Shown here piece by piece: positions 1-12,406 of a stretch of 64,000 bases of DNA; position 1 is the stretch's first letter, and each line of letters starts with the position of its first letter. The notes under the pieces were generated by a model. The model was not told where the DNA came from, did not search any database, and worked only from the letters and a program-made list of their open reading frames with translations. Source of the stretch: Rhytidiadelphus loreus (lineage: Eukaryota; Streptophyta; Bryopsida; Hypnales; Hylocomiaceae); the NCBI GenBank assembly GCA_947034895.1, contig OX344763.1, positions 67,909,093-67,973,092 of the forward strand. Reading direction: 5' to 3'. The position numbers were made by a program, and so were the translations under genes.

Positions 1-1448
1 TACACATTAGGTTAAAAAAAAGGGGACAAAAGGACTGAAATGAATTAAACATTCCAAGGCTAATTCTTTTATATTTAAAAAGCATTCACCACAGTCTAAG
101 GCCTTTGATTATTTTAGACTAATAAATGTTGAGTTGTAATTAAAATTTCATTGATTTCCTTCTTTTCAAAAGTTGAAAATTTGTTAATCCTATTATTTAC
201 TTCATTTAGTTGAAAAAGCTCAATTAATTGAACATTCAAATTACATTTTGGAAGTGAAACTTCAATTTAACACAAAATTCTTTAATTCAAATGCATTTAA
301 ATTTAACTAAGAACTTGTAGTTGTAATGAATTAATGATGTACTTTTTCCACATTCTTTTTCCACACATTACCCTTGGGTTACTTAGTTCCAATAATGTAC
401 TTTTCAACACATTTTCATTTTTTTCCCAAAAGCCTAAAACCCTTCACTTCTAATCTTCTATAAACTTTGTAGAGAGCATTTTGAAGCTTGAAAGTACATC
501 ACTTTCAAACTTCTTGTATTAAATATCTTTTCATGTGAGCTCAAGAAAAATTTCACCATGATGTTTATGAATATCATTTGTATTTCTTTGAAAAGTTACA
601 TATTTCTTTAAGGACTTTTTTAATTTTTAATTTTTTTTTAAAGAATATTTTTTATAAACTACCATAGAAATGAATTAGACTAAAGCTTTTCTAAATGGAG
701 CTCCAATTCATGATTTATGTGCATTTCATTGACAATGAAAAAAATTAGTGGGTCATATTTCATTTGGTCATAATCCAACATTTTCTAAGTATTTTCATAT
801 TCTACAAAAAAAAATATTTCCTTCTTTCACATGCATATCTTCAGACATTTGACATGTGATGCTTCAACCTTCACGACATGGCTCATGATTTCTATGCATT
901 AAATTGGAATTGGAAAAAATTAGTCCATGTTTAAAATTTAATTTGGTCATTAAAGAGAGAAATCAAATGAATTTCAAAATACTTTCAAGATGTATATAAA
1001 TTACAAAGCATAAGAAGAAACTAGTTTGAATAAAGAACTTTAAAAAAGAATGGTGTTTGTGGGTATTGACCTTTTTTTTTTTTATACATATACATACAAG
1101 TTCTAGACGTCATATAAATAAGGCAATGTCTTTAAATCTCAACAAAGAGTTAATTTAGTTTCTTACTCATCTTATTTTTTTTGAAATGATGAAATCAAAT
1201 CATTCTCAAAACATTTTAAATTTGTTCATAGTTTATGGTTTAGGTTTTACGATGCCAAATTTAAGGGTTTAAGGTTTTTAATTTTGTGTTCAGAATTTAG
1301 GGCAAAAGATTCAAAATTTAGGGTGTACGGTTCAACATATAGGGTTTAGAGTTGTGTATTCCAAATTCAATGTTTATGGTGGAGGGTTCAACATGTAGGG
1401 TTAGGGTTTCGAATTAAAGGGTTGGAAGACTTTAAATTTTCTAGATTT
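1..1448. other. AT-rich DNA without recognised gene
   Basis: I see no gene here. The stretch is AT-rich with poly-T runs. From about 1,230 to 1,420 it carries scattered degenerate telomere-type words (GGTTTAGGG, TAGGGTTTAG), common as fossil interstitial repeats in plant intergenic DNA. It lies downstream of the minus-strand DUF7869-type gene and may include that element's 3' end, but no terminal repeat could be recognised. Confidence 0.6.
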
Positions 1449-4130
1449 CTAAGTTTTAAAATAAACATGTGGTTGAAATTCAAACAACAAAGTATGCTCT
1501 GGATTAGAATTTGGATCGGACAGCGCCCTCGCAATCCAAACTGGATGATTATCACCATCCGCAGGTCTATCTGCAACAAAGTACCCTTCGAAGAGATCGC
1601 GCCCCACCCTAAAAGATGGTTGTGGGCGACCACTCAATGGACCCACATATGCTTCATCTTCTCCAAATTCTTCACGATCCTCGCCATCTTCGTCTAACTG
1701 ATCCACTTCAGTCACTCGAACACGACTAGTTGGCCAGAAACCATCCTTTAAAATTAGAGACACAGGTAGTGGTTCCAATAGGGCCACCTTCACATCACGC
1801 TAGTAGTGCACTACATGCTCATAGCGTCTCCTGTAATCCCCAGTGCAGTCTTCATTGCACAAATCCTCCCAATACTTCATAAATCTAGCTATACCCTTCA
1901 AGATGTCCTCCTGCCCTCTCATTGGACTTGGTATAACTGCTAATGGCACACCACGTGGCCACAAACTTTGTCCTTCACAATCCTCCTTCCAGAGCTTCCT
2001 TCCTTGACCTGGACCCTTGGGCAACCAATCCAAATCAGTACACAAGAGTTTGTACTTCATGACCGGACACCCAGTTGAATCAAGGTAGAACTTGACTTGT
2101 TGTGGCTTAGTGCGTCCAATCATGATGTCATCGCCATCCAAAACTTTACCTGCAATGAAACCCTTGAAATCAGGCACCTCTTCTATGAGGTGAGGGATAG
2201 TGGGGATGGATTCCACATCCATAAAGGACTTCATAAGAGCAGGAATTGTAAGGAAGTTCTCCTTCTTCAACAACATGCTCCATCTTCCAAACAAGGCATC
2301 AATGTCGTCATGGGTGTGACCCACAATCATGAAATTCACATACACTTCACGAAAGATTTTGTTTGCAACAAGTAGAGACCAATAGCAGAAAACATATCTA
2401 TTCTTATTATCCCCGGTGACATTGTCCATTTGTACATTCAGAATGGGTGGCAATGGCACCGCTTCACTTTAATTCTCTGGTGGTGGGGGTAGAGACGCTT
2501 CGCACATCTCCGCACCTTTGAGCACCACCTTTGACAAATTCGTGGACCCTGACCCGACAAACAATTGCCGAGAAGAAGATTTCGGTGGCAATTCCAAATC
2601 CTGTAATAACTTTGCTACGGAACCAATGGTGTAGTTAGAATGATGAGGAAACATATCCAAGCCATAATGTGCATACCGAACATCTGCATGACCATGTGCA
2701 ATCATGCCAGTGACTGAAACAGGCAACTTCATGAGCCCATCAAGTTCTTTAGTCTTGTGGGAGAAAACTGGAGACGCGGTTTTTGCATGGTCCATCTTGT
2801 CATGCATAATTGTCAAGCATTCGTGAGGAAAACTATGCGATCGATAACGGTTTGCATAATAGAGCTCCCTATGCGCCCGAGCAATAGCCAAATGTCTATC
2901 TAACCTCCGAGACCATTTCAGAGCACTTTGAGATCCAGCAAGAGCACCTTTCCGAAGCTCTTGTAATTTGTCACAAAGAGAACACTGAGCAAAATTATCC
3001 CCCGGTTTCTTCACCTTGTACTCTGAAAACTTGGAGGACCTAATCTTGCTCAAGTTTGAAGTAGAGACTTCAGGCAATCCAAAGGCTGCATTGACTTCGT
3101 TGATTTCTTTCATTTGACCCTTCCATTGAAATGTTGGTGGGAGACACATAGACACCACCTTATCCCCAGACTTCAGAGTCCTTGTACAATGTGGCATGTG
3201 ATCTGCCTCCTTGTCTAGGATGCACTTCAACGTTGCAGTAGCTTGTTGAGTGTGCTTCCTTGGCTTCTCCAATCCCGTATTATCGTGGGGCCTCGCTTCT
3301 CGGCTGTCTTTCCAATATTTTAGGTAACGATAGAATGTGGCCTCCGAGACCCCAGAAATATGCATCCACGCTCGCATGCAGACACTTATACTTTCAATCG
3401 TCACCATCTTTATCCCACGTGCGTCCATATGAATTGATCTGTGCACATCAGTCTTCATATGAGACCTGAATTTGAACGATGAATTCTGATACATTCGTTC
3501 ACGGAATGCTCGAATCTTCTCCCTTGGAAATGGTTGAACGCAATTCTGACTGCAACAAACTTTACTGGACACCGCGTTGATGGATTGTTGAGTGAGTAGT
3601 TCCTTAGATTTGAGGGCAGTCACACGAGGTGGAATCCTCAAGATACTTGTATAGGGTCGGGCAGATGTCAGAGATGGAGGGTTCATGAGACGTGCTTGAA
3701 GAGAATTATAATTATCTCGGGCCTCATGGTCTCTCAAACTTGCTCCAGAACAATGGACACGCTCAATTGGCCAAGCTACCAAATAGTAAACCCTCTCCAG
3801 TGGAATGTCTTCTTCAGAAAAAGTCTTTGTAATGTGCACTGCTACATGAGTATCACCAAGAGGACCATTGGCACCAAGTACGAGGTCCGAGTTGACGCTG
3901 TGACAAGTTCCCTCGCCAACAAGTACACCATCAACATTATATAGGGTAACACATCTCGTATTCCATAGTCGACGTGGAATCCCTTCACATTTTGGAATTA
4001 CGGCATTCACGCCTTCCAAACCTGGAAGCTCGTCATCCGAAGAGTCCACAATTACATCCGGAATCTCTAATGAATTCATGTCTCTGATTTGCATAGAAAT
4101 GAGGGAAATATTTGTAAACGTGCAAAACAA
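1449..4130 (-). pseudogene. DUF7869-type transposase-like gene, broken by two in-frame stops
   Basis: Three consecutive same-frame segments (4130-2469, 2459-1800, 1793-1449) form one protein of about 890 codons interrupted by TAA at 2469-2471 and TAG at 1800-1802. The start may be 4130 or the internal Met at 4079 (MNSLEIPDV). The N-terminal part is acidic, followed by a helical region and a Cys pair (CSLCDKL). The C-terminal half carries the hallmark series QMDNVTGDNKNR, VGHTHDDIDALFGR and a late FVADRPADGDNHPVWIARAL segment, which I recognise from DUF7869 proteins of plants and animals, thought to be transposase-derived. The Asp-rich motifs suggest an RNase H-like nuclease fold, but that is inference. 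Its upstream region holds four copies of the family A palindrome, so it may be the transposase of the same element as the gene at 12,408. Both stops could come from Gln or Trp codons by single transitions. Confidence 0.75.
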
Positions 4131-4174
4131 ATAATTCCAAAGAACTTAAAAATGAGGAAATATTAGTTTCAATC

Positions 4175-4778
4175 AGTTCGAATCGAACTGATTATATCAC
4201 AATGGTCATTCAAGTTATGAATAAAGAAATACACTAATTTATTACCAAAATATTATTAAAAATATTCATGAGAAGTATAAGCATTGACATTAAAGAAAGC
4301 ATCCATGATACATCCAATCACCAAATATTTCTGAGAATGCATGAACGCCAAATCCTCCATTTCTAAATAGTATTTATATGTACATAGATTATATGAACTT
4401 TTGGATTTCAAATATACGTTATCATTTTAGAAATCATAATTAATTACATAACCTATTGGTTAGCTCGACTCGAGCTGATTCCACATCAGCTTATTCACAA
4501 TGAATGTCAGTATGAAAATATCTTCACAGTGAAATATATTCATGATCATTCTTATACATAGAATGAAGTATTCACAAAAATCATTGTGCACTGATATTTA
4601 GACAAGTATAATTCAACTCCTTCCTATCAGAAATCCCACATTAGTATTTCTTGCAATACTACCTCATATATTCCGATAACTGTTCTGTATATTCAATTAG
4701 CTCGAATCGAGCTCATTTTACAATCAATTAATTCTGGTTGGTCGAATACATTAGCAAAAACTTAGCTCGATTCGAGCT
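4175..4778. repeat. Family A palindrome cluster upstream of the DUF7869-type gene
   Basis: Four copies of AGYTCGANTCGARCT occur at 4175-4189 (AGTTCGAATCGAACT), 4462-4476 (AGCTCGACTCGAGCT), 4699-4713 (AGCTCGAATCGAGCT) and 4764-4778 (AGCTCGATTCGAGCT). Each is a 15-bp palindrome with a free central base. They lie in the 5' region of the minus-strand gene ending at 4130 and are the same word found in 11.7-18.0 kb. Paired changes keep the palindrome in the first copy (both arms C to T or G to A), which suggests selection for dyad symmetry. Confidence 0.85.
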
Positions 4779-5205
4779 CCCATCTCCGACATTTACGGAA
4801 TATGAAAACTGCAGCAGAGCCCTAGATTTAATCGTACATTTCAATTTCGGATTTCCCGGCGCAAACTCTCGAAACTCCTCTTGTATTTGATAGACAATGC
4901 TTTGATAGAAGATTCAGATGCGCGATTCATCACTTCATGATACACTACATCATACAATAACACATACAAAGTCTAAGGGAATTCTCATCTCACAAGATCA
5001 GTTCAATGACGTCAATGAACTGTCACTACTACAAACGTTAGGAGACGAAATTCTTAAACAACATTCAAAACAGAAAACGGAAACTAATAACTCTCAAATA
5101 GAGAGTTGAATGATTTACCAAGATCGCAATCCCACAAAGCGCCTGCTGCAGCAACTAGTCGGCTACAGAGATTCTCTACATACACTCTCCACACAACATC
5201 TGCAG

Positions 5206-5413
5206 CACTAACTGAAATGTGAGAATGAGAGTAGATAGTCTGCCATGGGAGCGAATACTAGCAACACAATTGAAGAAAAGATCATTTTCGGAATTCAACA
5301 TTGAGGCATCACTAACTGAAATGTGAGAAACAGAGGAGACGGCCTGCCATGGGAGAGAATACTGGTGGCAGGAATGAAAAAAAGGCCGTTTTCGGGATTC
5401 GGCATCGAGGTCT
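5206..5413. repeat. 104-bp tandem duplication
   Basis: Two adjacent diverged copies begin with CACTAACTGAAATGTGAGAA at 5206 and 5310, giving a period of 104 bp. Both continue with CTGCCATGGGAG and TTTTCGGRATTC. It may be a fragment of a once-coding sequence, but neither strand shows a recognisable protein. Confidence 0.75.
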
Positions 5414-6589
5414 ACCCCCACTCGTTTGCGGGAACTCCTGGGCGGGGGCGGGAACAGAATGGCGGCAACTGAACTCTCTGAAGTATCATTTTGAATGCTC
5501 AGATTTTCAGGGTATTTCAGCATAAAGGAATCCCATAATTCAAGAGTACTTTTTTACTACATAGCTAGAAAAGGGAATTCACTGTAGATGGTGCCACTAA
5601 AATTTTGGTTAATCATAGTTGTACAGATTCCCTCATTTATTGCTCAGGAAAGGGAATACCTCAATTTCTGTAATAAGAAATGTCCATTACTCCATTTGGG
5701 CTTTTTTTTTTCTTCTCTGTTTGTTATGATTGTTTAGGGTTTAGGTGTTTAGGATTTAGGGTTTAGGGTAGATAAATTGTGCTTTTCTAGGTTATTTATG
5801 GGTCTTACTTTTTCCTAATTTATGACTGTTTTGGACCATGCATCCTCCAATTTCATGCTCGGTACCACTGAAAAGCCCTCCATGAGATGTATACACTTGG
5901 TTTAGGGGCATTTGGATTTAGGATGTAAAGTTATTGCATATTGAAGTTTTTTTTACCACAATAAATTAGAAAAGTACTATTACTTTTATTTTATGTAACA
6001 ACAACCTAGGTCACTATAGAGAATATTTATTTAGAATACTTGTTAGTTTTGAAGAAGAATATTGTGTCGTGTTTTGTTGCTATAGTAACAATAAAAGTAA
6101 ATATACCTTGGAGTTATATATGTACCTACATACAATATGTGCCATTCAAGAATGTCCAAAAAATTTGAAGTGTTTTTTTGCTTTTTTAATAAATTACTTT
6201 ACATGTTTACTACAATTGTCTAGTTCTAGTTTTAGGTGGGGAAGTTCATCCTCATATCAAATGTGATTTAGTGTTCTTGTACCAATATTGAGCCTTACAA
6301 CTATTGAATCATAGAAGACGGTTCATATTTTCTAGAGCAATGGTAATGCTCATTTTCAATTTACAATGTCACACAATAGTAAAGAAATTCAAGAGTTTGA
6401 AAACCCCCCGTCATATACTTTGAATAATCTTGTAAACCCATGTTAGTATAAGAAACAAGTACTAGAATGAAAAAAACCTGTCATATACATTCAATAATCT
6501 AGTTAACCCATTAATTTCTTTTGGCAAAACTATTTTCTCTACATATGCTGGTTGATTGCTGGTATAAGTAACAAGTACTAGAAACAAGT
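5414..6589. other. AT-rich DNA without recognised gene
   Basis: Nothing coding is visible. A short run of telomere-type words (GTTTAGGGTTTAGG-like) lies near 5,735-5,770. The remainder is AT-rich with poly-T tracts. Confidence 0.55.
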
Positions 6590-6840
6590 ACTACCATCAA
6601 TTAGCAATAGCCCCTATCTTATATTAGATTTACCTGAAGTCAAGAACCATGCCTTGTTCAAACAACATAAAGTCACGATGGCAAAATGTTGGTTGATTGT
6701 TGGTATACACCACTTGTTCTCCTACTCTAACAAAAAAGTACTACCATCAAATTGTAATATTAGCCCCTATCTTATATCAGATATACCTGAAGTCAAGAAC
6801 CATGCCTTGTTCAGAACAACATAAAGTCACGATGGCAAAG
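6590..6840. repeat. 153-bp direct repeat next to the satellite array
   Basis: The block CCCCTATCTTATAT..CAGA or TAGA followed by TACCTGAAGTCAAGAACC occurs at 6611 and again at 6764, a spacing of 153 bp. Both copies run into AACATAAAGTCACGATGGC. It abuts the satellite array starting near 6,848 and may be its edge or an insertion site. Confidence 0.7.
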
Positions 6841-6847
6841 ATAATGA

Positions 6848-7722
6848 ACAAGTTGTAATTATTCCTACACTCACGAATCCCCAAAAATTTGCAATTGCCG
6901 GTCACTTTGAATGACCCTGGTCGTGAAATCAAATATTGGGGCAAGGACCGTGCTATGTACTTTAATGTCCAAAAAAATATAAAGTCATGAAATTCATGTA
7001 AAAAAAAATGTGGAAACATGATGTGCAAGTTGTAATTATTCCTACACTCACGAATCTCCAAAAATATGCAATTCGTGGTCACTTTGAATGACTTTGGTCG
7101 TGAAATCAAATATTGGGGCAAGGACCGTGCTGGGTACTTTAATGTCCAAAAAAATATAAAGTCATAAAATTCACGTAAAAATAAATGTGGAAACATGATG
7201 TGCAAGTTGTAATTATTCCTACACTCACGAATCTCCAAAAATATGCAATTCATCGTCACTTTGAATGACCTTGGTTGTGAAATCAAATATTAGGGCAAGG
7301 ACCATGCCAAGTACTTTAATGTCCAAAAAAATATAAATTCATGAAATTCACGTAAAAAAAATTGTGGAAACATGATGTGCAAGTTGTAATTATTCCTACA
7401 CTCATGAATCTCCAAAAATATGCAATTCGTGGTCACTTTGAATGACCTTGGTTGTGAAATCAAATATTAGGGCAAGGGCCGTGCCAGGTACTTTAATGTC
7501 CAAAAAAATATAAATTCATGAAATTCACGTAAAAAAAATTGTGGAAACATGATGTGCAAGTTGTAATTATTCCTACACTCACGAATCTCCAAAAATATGC
7601 AATTCGTAATCACTTTGAATGAGCTTGGTTGTGAAATCAAATATTGGGGCAAGGACCGTGCCATGTACTTTAATGTCCAAAAAAATAAAAAGTCATGTAA
7701 CTTAAAATGATGTACAAGTTGC
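6848..7722 (-). repeat. ~177-bp satellite array, about five units, minus orientation
   Basis: Units begin near 6848, 7025, 7200, 7378 and 7556 with CAAGTTGTAATTATTCCTAC and carry GGGCAAGGACCGTGCC and TTTAATGTCCAAAAAAATA. Read on the minus strand the unit matches the arrays at 19.06-21.19 kb and 55.19-55.73 kb: GCAC-ACATGTTTCC, then ACGTGAATTYCATGA, TTTGGACA-TAAA, GCAAG-YCGTGCC and a GAGT-TATGA block appear in the same order. Long minus-strand open frames inside the array are translation artefacts of the repeat and are not annotated as genes. Confidence 0.85.
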
Positions 7723-8565
7723 AATTTATCATTATTAAAGTATAGGACAAGGTGCTTGCTTTCATTTTCTACCATATGTCTACTAACTAATTGGACTTTA
7801 CGCTTATTTGAAATTTAGAATTAGAATTGTGCCATCTTTTCATTACTATGATTGAATGCATGCAAATTTAGTTTTAAAATTAAAATTGAGGAATCTTTTT
7901 AGTTTTCTTGAGATGTAATTGTTTTCCAACATACATAGTCTATTGAAAATTTTGTATACATATGTATATATAATCCCGTGGTGTAAGATTCTACGGTTCA
8001 ATTTAAATTTTTAGTATTTTGCACTATCTTGTTATTAAAGATATAAAGTCATTATTATTTTATATAATATATGGCCCTTTTCTATTAATTAATGTCAAAG
8101 AATGTTTATGTATAGAACATAAGTGCAAGTCGATGATACGTTGGACAAATTTGGAAATTCTACACTGTACTTCGGCCTCCAATGAACTTCTTTAGTTATG
8201 TAGAATTAGATCAATCATGGCACAGAACACTAGAAGTTAAGAATAATTCCAAGGGTCAATAATTCCAATCATGGTCGTAAGCCATTCGAAGAGAACGTTG
8301 AGTCTAACTCTTTTGAATTGTACTTCCTAGAATTTTTGTATAATTTCAAAAGTGCAATTAAATGTAAATGCAATTCAATAACATTTAGTACCTTTGCAAT
8401 TTTTAATCCAATAAACCACTAAATGATTTGTATAGTTTAGCCTTGAGGGGTTTAGGGTGTTCAAGTTTGTCTTACTCAAAATAATTTTAGAATCATATGA
8501 CGTTTTATACAAATATTTATACATAATAATTTGGTTAGGTATCAATAATAAGGCCCGTGCGGTTA
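7723..8565. other. AT-rich DNA without recognised gene
   Basis: No gene, RNA or repeat could be supported. The sequence is AT-rich and separates the satellite array from a short tandem duplication. Confidence 0.5.
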
Positions 8566-8684
8566 TAAATAGAATAAGTCCGTATAGCGTGTGTTCCTTG
8601 CAACACTAACCGAGTCCAGGTATAAAGAGAATAAGTCCCTATAGCGTGTTTTCTTTGCAACACTAACCGGGTCCAGGTATGTTT
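8566..8684. repeat. 57-bp tandem duplication
   Basis: ATAAGTCCSTATAGCGTGT is present at 8574 and 8631, each followed by TTGCAACACTAACCGRGTCC. The spacing is 57 bp. No function is apparent. Confidence 0.75.
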
Positions 8685-9689
8685 ACATTTGCAAAATTGA
8701 ACAAGGTGGATTGACTCCCTCGTTTGGGCTTACCAAGGGTGCATGTAAAAGAGAAGCCCATTGTTTTGGGCCGTTTTAGGATATAAGGTAGGTGGTTCAA
8801 AATCCGCCCCTGTTCTTCAGATTGTCCTGTAGGTAGCTGTAGAATGGATGTAAAGTAAACCTTGAATGGACCTCTTTACTCAGTTAATGAATTCAAGAAG
8901 ATTTTTTTTATAGTAAGAACCAATCATTGGCTGTGATTTTGCACATTTCTTTATAAGTCACAAGGGGACGGATTTTGGGACACCAATGGTCACAAATAGG
9001 TGCCTATGACCCATATCTTTGAAAATTTAGAACTAATTTATAAATGCTTGGATAAATATGAAACTACTTGTGTTGGCTTCCGCATCTACTTTTCTTTCTC
9101 TAAAGAATGAGCTAAGAATCATTTTGTCCCTAGAAACCTGTGAAAAAGGCGAATCAGCCCTTAAAGTGACGGTTTATGAGCACACTACCTTACTCTTGAC
9201 TCACCTTAACTAACTTGGGGCAAAAATGAATTAAAATTTTTGTGCGAGAACTAAATAATTCCAGGGTTTGCTCGTAGGAGGGGGTGAGTTCACCCTGGCC
9301 TGTAGAATCGGGGTAGGGTTTGGCGCGCACAAGGTTTAGGCTTCTACCTTGCAATTTCCTGGTTTCTACTCCTGAGTTGGATTTCCTTGCTTCGACCTTG
9401 GAATTTCTTGGATTCTACTCTTGCGTTTCATTGTTTCGTGCTTCTCCCAGCGTGTATAGGGAATATGCAGAATTGAGGGCTAGGGTTTGGCACGTAGGAG
9501 TTTAGTTGCTTGGAACTTGGAATTTCCGGCCATCTTCTCATGCGATAGGTTTCCTGGGTTTTTGCTTCTCTCCCCGTCTGTTGTAGCACTTTCGAGGCAA
9601 TTTCCAAGTCCCTTTTCCGAGGACTTTCTAGGTCACGCAATTTTGGCGGAGGTCTTCTAGCGGAGGTTTGCTAGCGATGCGGCCTTGTG
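8685..9689. other. Low-information DNA, possible element leader
   Basis: No convincing gene is present. Short open frames near 9,320-9,640 exist on both strands but show no recognisable domains. GC content rises from about 9,250 onward, which may mark the start of the family A transcription-unit leader ending in the donor at 11,586. Confidence 0.4.
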
Positions 9690-10980
9690 GTGGCGGTGCG
9701 AGTATGTGCGAGCAACCCTGAGGTACGTTTACTTCATATGTGATTTTGGTTCTTCCTTCTTGCTATTCATGGGTTCTCTTGGTTGGTTTGTAAAGTTAAA
9801 GCTAAGGAAGAATCGAAAAATTTCAACTTTGGGCTTCTTGGTTACTGATTTAGGGTGTTGGTTTGTGGGGACTTACTGGTTCACGATTGTGGCGTTGCAT
9901 TTTTGCTTTAGGGTGCTGGTTGGTAGGGACTTGCTGGTTCACGATTGCGCTAGCTAGTTTCCGATTCTTCTTGGACTCGTTCTGCTTCTTCTTCATTTTG
10001 TGTTCCTTTTATGAGTCGCTGTGTTTCTTTCTCGTTTTGGGTATACTTTGTTGCTTTTTTGGTATGCTTTGTTTTAGATTTAGACTGTCCTTTGTACCAA
10101 TCCCCCGGTTGGTTTTCGGTTTAGGGTTACAGATTTTGCCTGCTGGTTTTTTGTTTCCGCTATTGGTTTCTCAAGATCAAGCTAGAAATTCAACAGTAAA
10201 AGCTTAGAGCTTTGTACATTTTGCTTTGTTGGTTTCTGATTCTTGTTGGTTTTGGGGTCTCTTTGCTGGTTTGAGGTTTTGGCTTTACTGTTTACGATTG
10301 TGCCTGCGCTAGTTCTGGGTTACTCTTCACGATTGTGCCTGCTTGTGTTGGGTTTATGGTTCACAGTTTGCCTGTTGGTTTTAGGGTTCGGGTGCTGGTT
10401 CATTAATTCAAGCTATAAATTCAAGAATTAAAGCTTTCAGCTTCTTGCGTTTTGCTTTGTTGGTTTCTGATTTGCTTTGTTGGTTTCTGATTCTTGTTGG
10501 TTTTGGGGTCTCTTTGCTGGATTGAGGTTTTGGCTTTACTGTTCACAATTATGCCTATGCTAGTTCTGGGTTTACTCTTCACGATTGTGCCTACTGGTTT
10601 TAGGTTTCCGGTGTTGCTTTCTCAAGTTCAAGCTGAAGAGGGTTTATACTTTAGTGTTCACGATTGTGTCTGCTTGTGTTGGGTTTATGGTTCAAAGTTT
10701 GCCTGCTGGTTTTAGGGTTCGGGTGCTGGTTCATTAATTCAAGCTATAAATTAATGAATTAAAGCTTTCAGCTTCTTGCGTTTTGCTTTGTTGGTTTCTG
10801 ATTCTTGTTGGTTTAGGGGTCTCTTTGCTGCTTTGAGGTTTAGACTTTAGTGTTCACAATTGTGCTGGTTTTGTATTTACTCATCACGATTTTGCCTGCT
10901 ATTTTTTGCTTTAGGGTTCCGCATGCTTGTTTGAGGTTTATGCTGATGGTTTCTAGGTTTTTGTTTATTGGGTTTCGAAT
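9690..10980 (+). repeat. Degenerate T/G-rich repeat field
   Basis: The stretch is built from reshuffled modules such as TTCACGATTGTGCCTGCTGG, GGTTTTAGGGTT and CTTTGCTGGTTTGAGGTTT. A longer block (TTGGTTTCTGATTCTTGTTG and downstream) recurs near 10,228, 10,480 and 10,791. TTTAGGG-like words are frequent. The open frames it contains encode hydrophobic low-complexity peptides and are not believable proteins. It precedes the family A gene and could be its expanded 5' leader or promoter region. Confidence 0.7.
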
Positions 10981-11585
10981 TACCTACAATCAGATTTGAT
11001 CGCGTTGCATTGGATTTTTAGATTTCCAGAGTTGTTGAAGGGTTTGGGTGGAATAACGATTTACATTGTTGGATTTGTTTAAACTATAGGTTATATCTAT
11101 GCTGACATTGTGGAGTGCGGGTTGGAATTGATGCAGGAGTTTGGAAATCCTGTTCTTCAAGTTCTTTGTAGAGTGTGGATGGTCTTGGAAGGAGGTTTCG
11201 TAGACTTGCTTGTAGGTCATTGCAAGTATTACAACCTCGTCTTGTTGTCTCCGTTGTAATACCTATCATGCATGTTCAAAATTTTAATTGTTTGTATGCA
11301 TTCGTTGGAGGCTTCATTTGTTGTTTTCCATTGCAGTGCTACTTACTTGTTATTGAATGTAGTGAGTTTCTGTCTAGTGCTCCTCTAGAAGTAGTTGAGA
11401 ACTCATGAAGTTTCATTCGAATGTGAATGATGAAATTGAATAGCAGAGTTGTGACTGGAAACCATCGGCATAATTTGGAGTCTTGATCTTGACCATAATC
11501 AGCGAATTCGGCGAACGAGGGTTGAGGAAGGTCGGAGGAAGGTATTAGGAAGTTGTGAAGGAGGTCTCAACGGGAGTACAAAAAG

Positions 11586-12406
11586 GTAAAACATCTATAA
11601 ACAAAAAAGTATGTCAATGTCATTTCAGTTCGACGTCAAATTAGCATCAGTCGAACTGATTGACCATGAACTATAAGAATTGAAAGAGTTTATCATGAAT
11701 GAAATTTGTTAGTCATAGAGAGCAATAGAAGTATCATATCTAACCAGCTCGACTCGAGCTGATTTCTCTAACGGAGTAAAATCATTACACTATGAATACG
11801 TAGTAGAATAGAAAAAAACAAAGTAAGAAGCTCAGTGAATTTCAAAGCGTCACATTGAACAGGATGCCAAGTCGAATTAGCTCGAATCGAGCTAATTTCG
11901 AACTAGAGAAGAATAGGATATCTCTAAGAAAATTCAAGAATCGGCTGAAACCTCGACTGAAATTTTGACTTAATAAAGAATCCTGATCGAAAATAGGTAA
12001 TAGCTCGAATCGAGCTTACAAGTAACGTCCGAAAACCCGAAAAACAACAACGCCAGAGCTTGACTCGAGCTGTCCCAAACCTAGGTAGGAATGTGATAAG
12101 AGATCCCAAAGCTCGACTCGAGCTGTCTCAAACCTAGGTGGGAATGTGATAAGAGATCCAAAAGCTCGACTCGAGCTGTCTCAAACAAACGTAGAAACAA
12201 ACCTTAGCTAAAAGATCCCAGAGCTCGACTCGAACTAACTAATACCTAAACTAATAATCCCAGTCGATCAAAGGAAAAACTAGACAATCAATGAGAGTCA
12301 TGCTCTATTAAGGAAACTATTAGAAGTTCAATTAAAAAATAACAACCCCTAAGTTCGACTCGAGCTGATTGCCTACGGAATATTAATTGTCTCTGTCATC
12401 ATGCAG
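11586..12406 (+). other. Predicted 5' leader intron packed with family A palindromes
   Basis: A donor (AAAAG|GTAAAA, GT at 11586) and acceptor (ATCATGCAG, AG at 12405-12406) bracket this stretch, and the acceptor lies one base before the first ATG of the fusion gene. Inside are the palindrome copies at 11746, 11879, 12002, 12057, 12110, 12163, 12222 and 12352 (15 bp each), plus a looser AGTTCGAC...GTCGAACT pair near 11,628-11,663. Two of the units (12,057 and 12,110) also share a longer flank, CTAGGTRGGAATGTGATAAG, so local duplication helped multiply the word. The intron call is from sequence only. Confidence 0.6.

Noticed and set aside
6777..7775. Long minus-strand open frames in the 6.8-7.7 kb array
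   Set aside because: They translate the 177-bp satellite; the peptide repeats with the DNA period and has no domain.
9685..10715. Plus-strand open frames encoding hydrophobic Leu/Phe/Cys-rich peptides
   Set aside because: They lie in a degenerate T/G-rich repeat field and have no conserved features.
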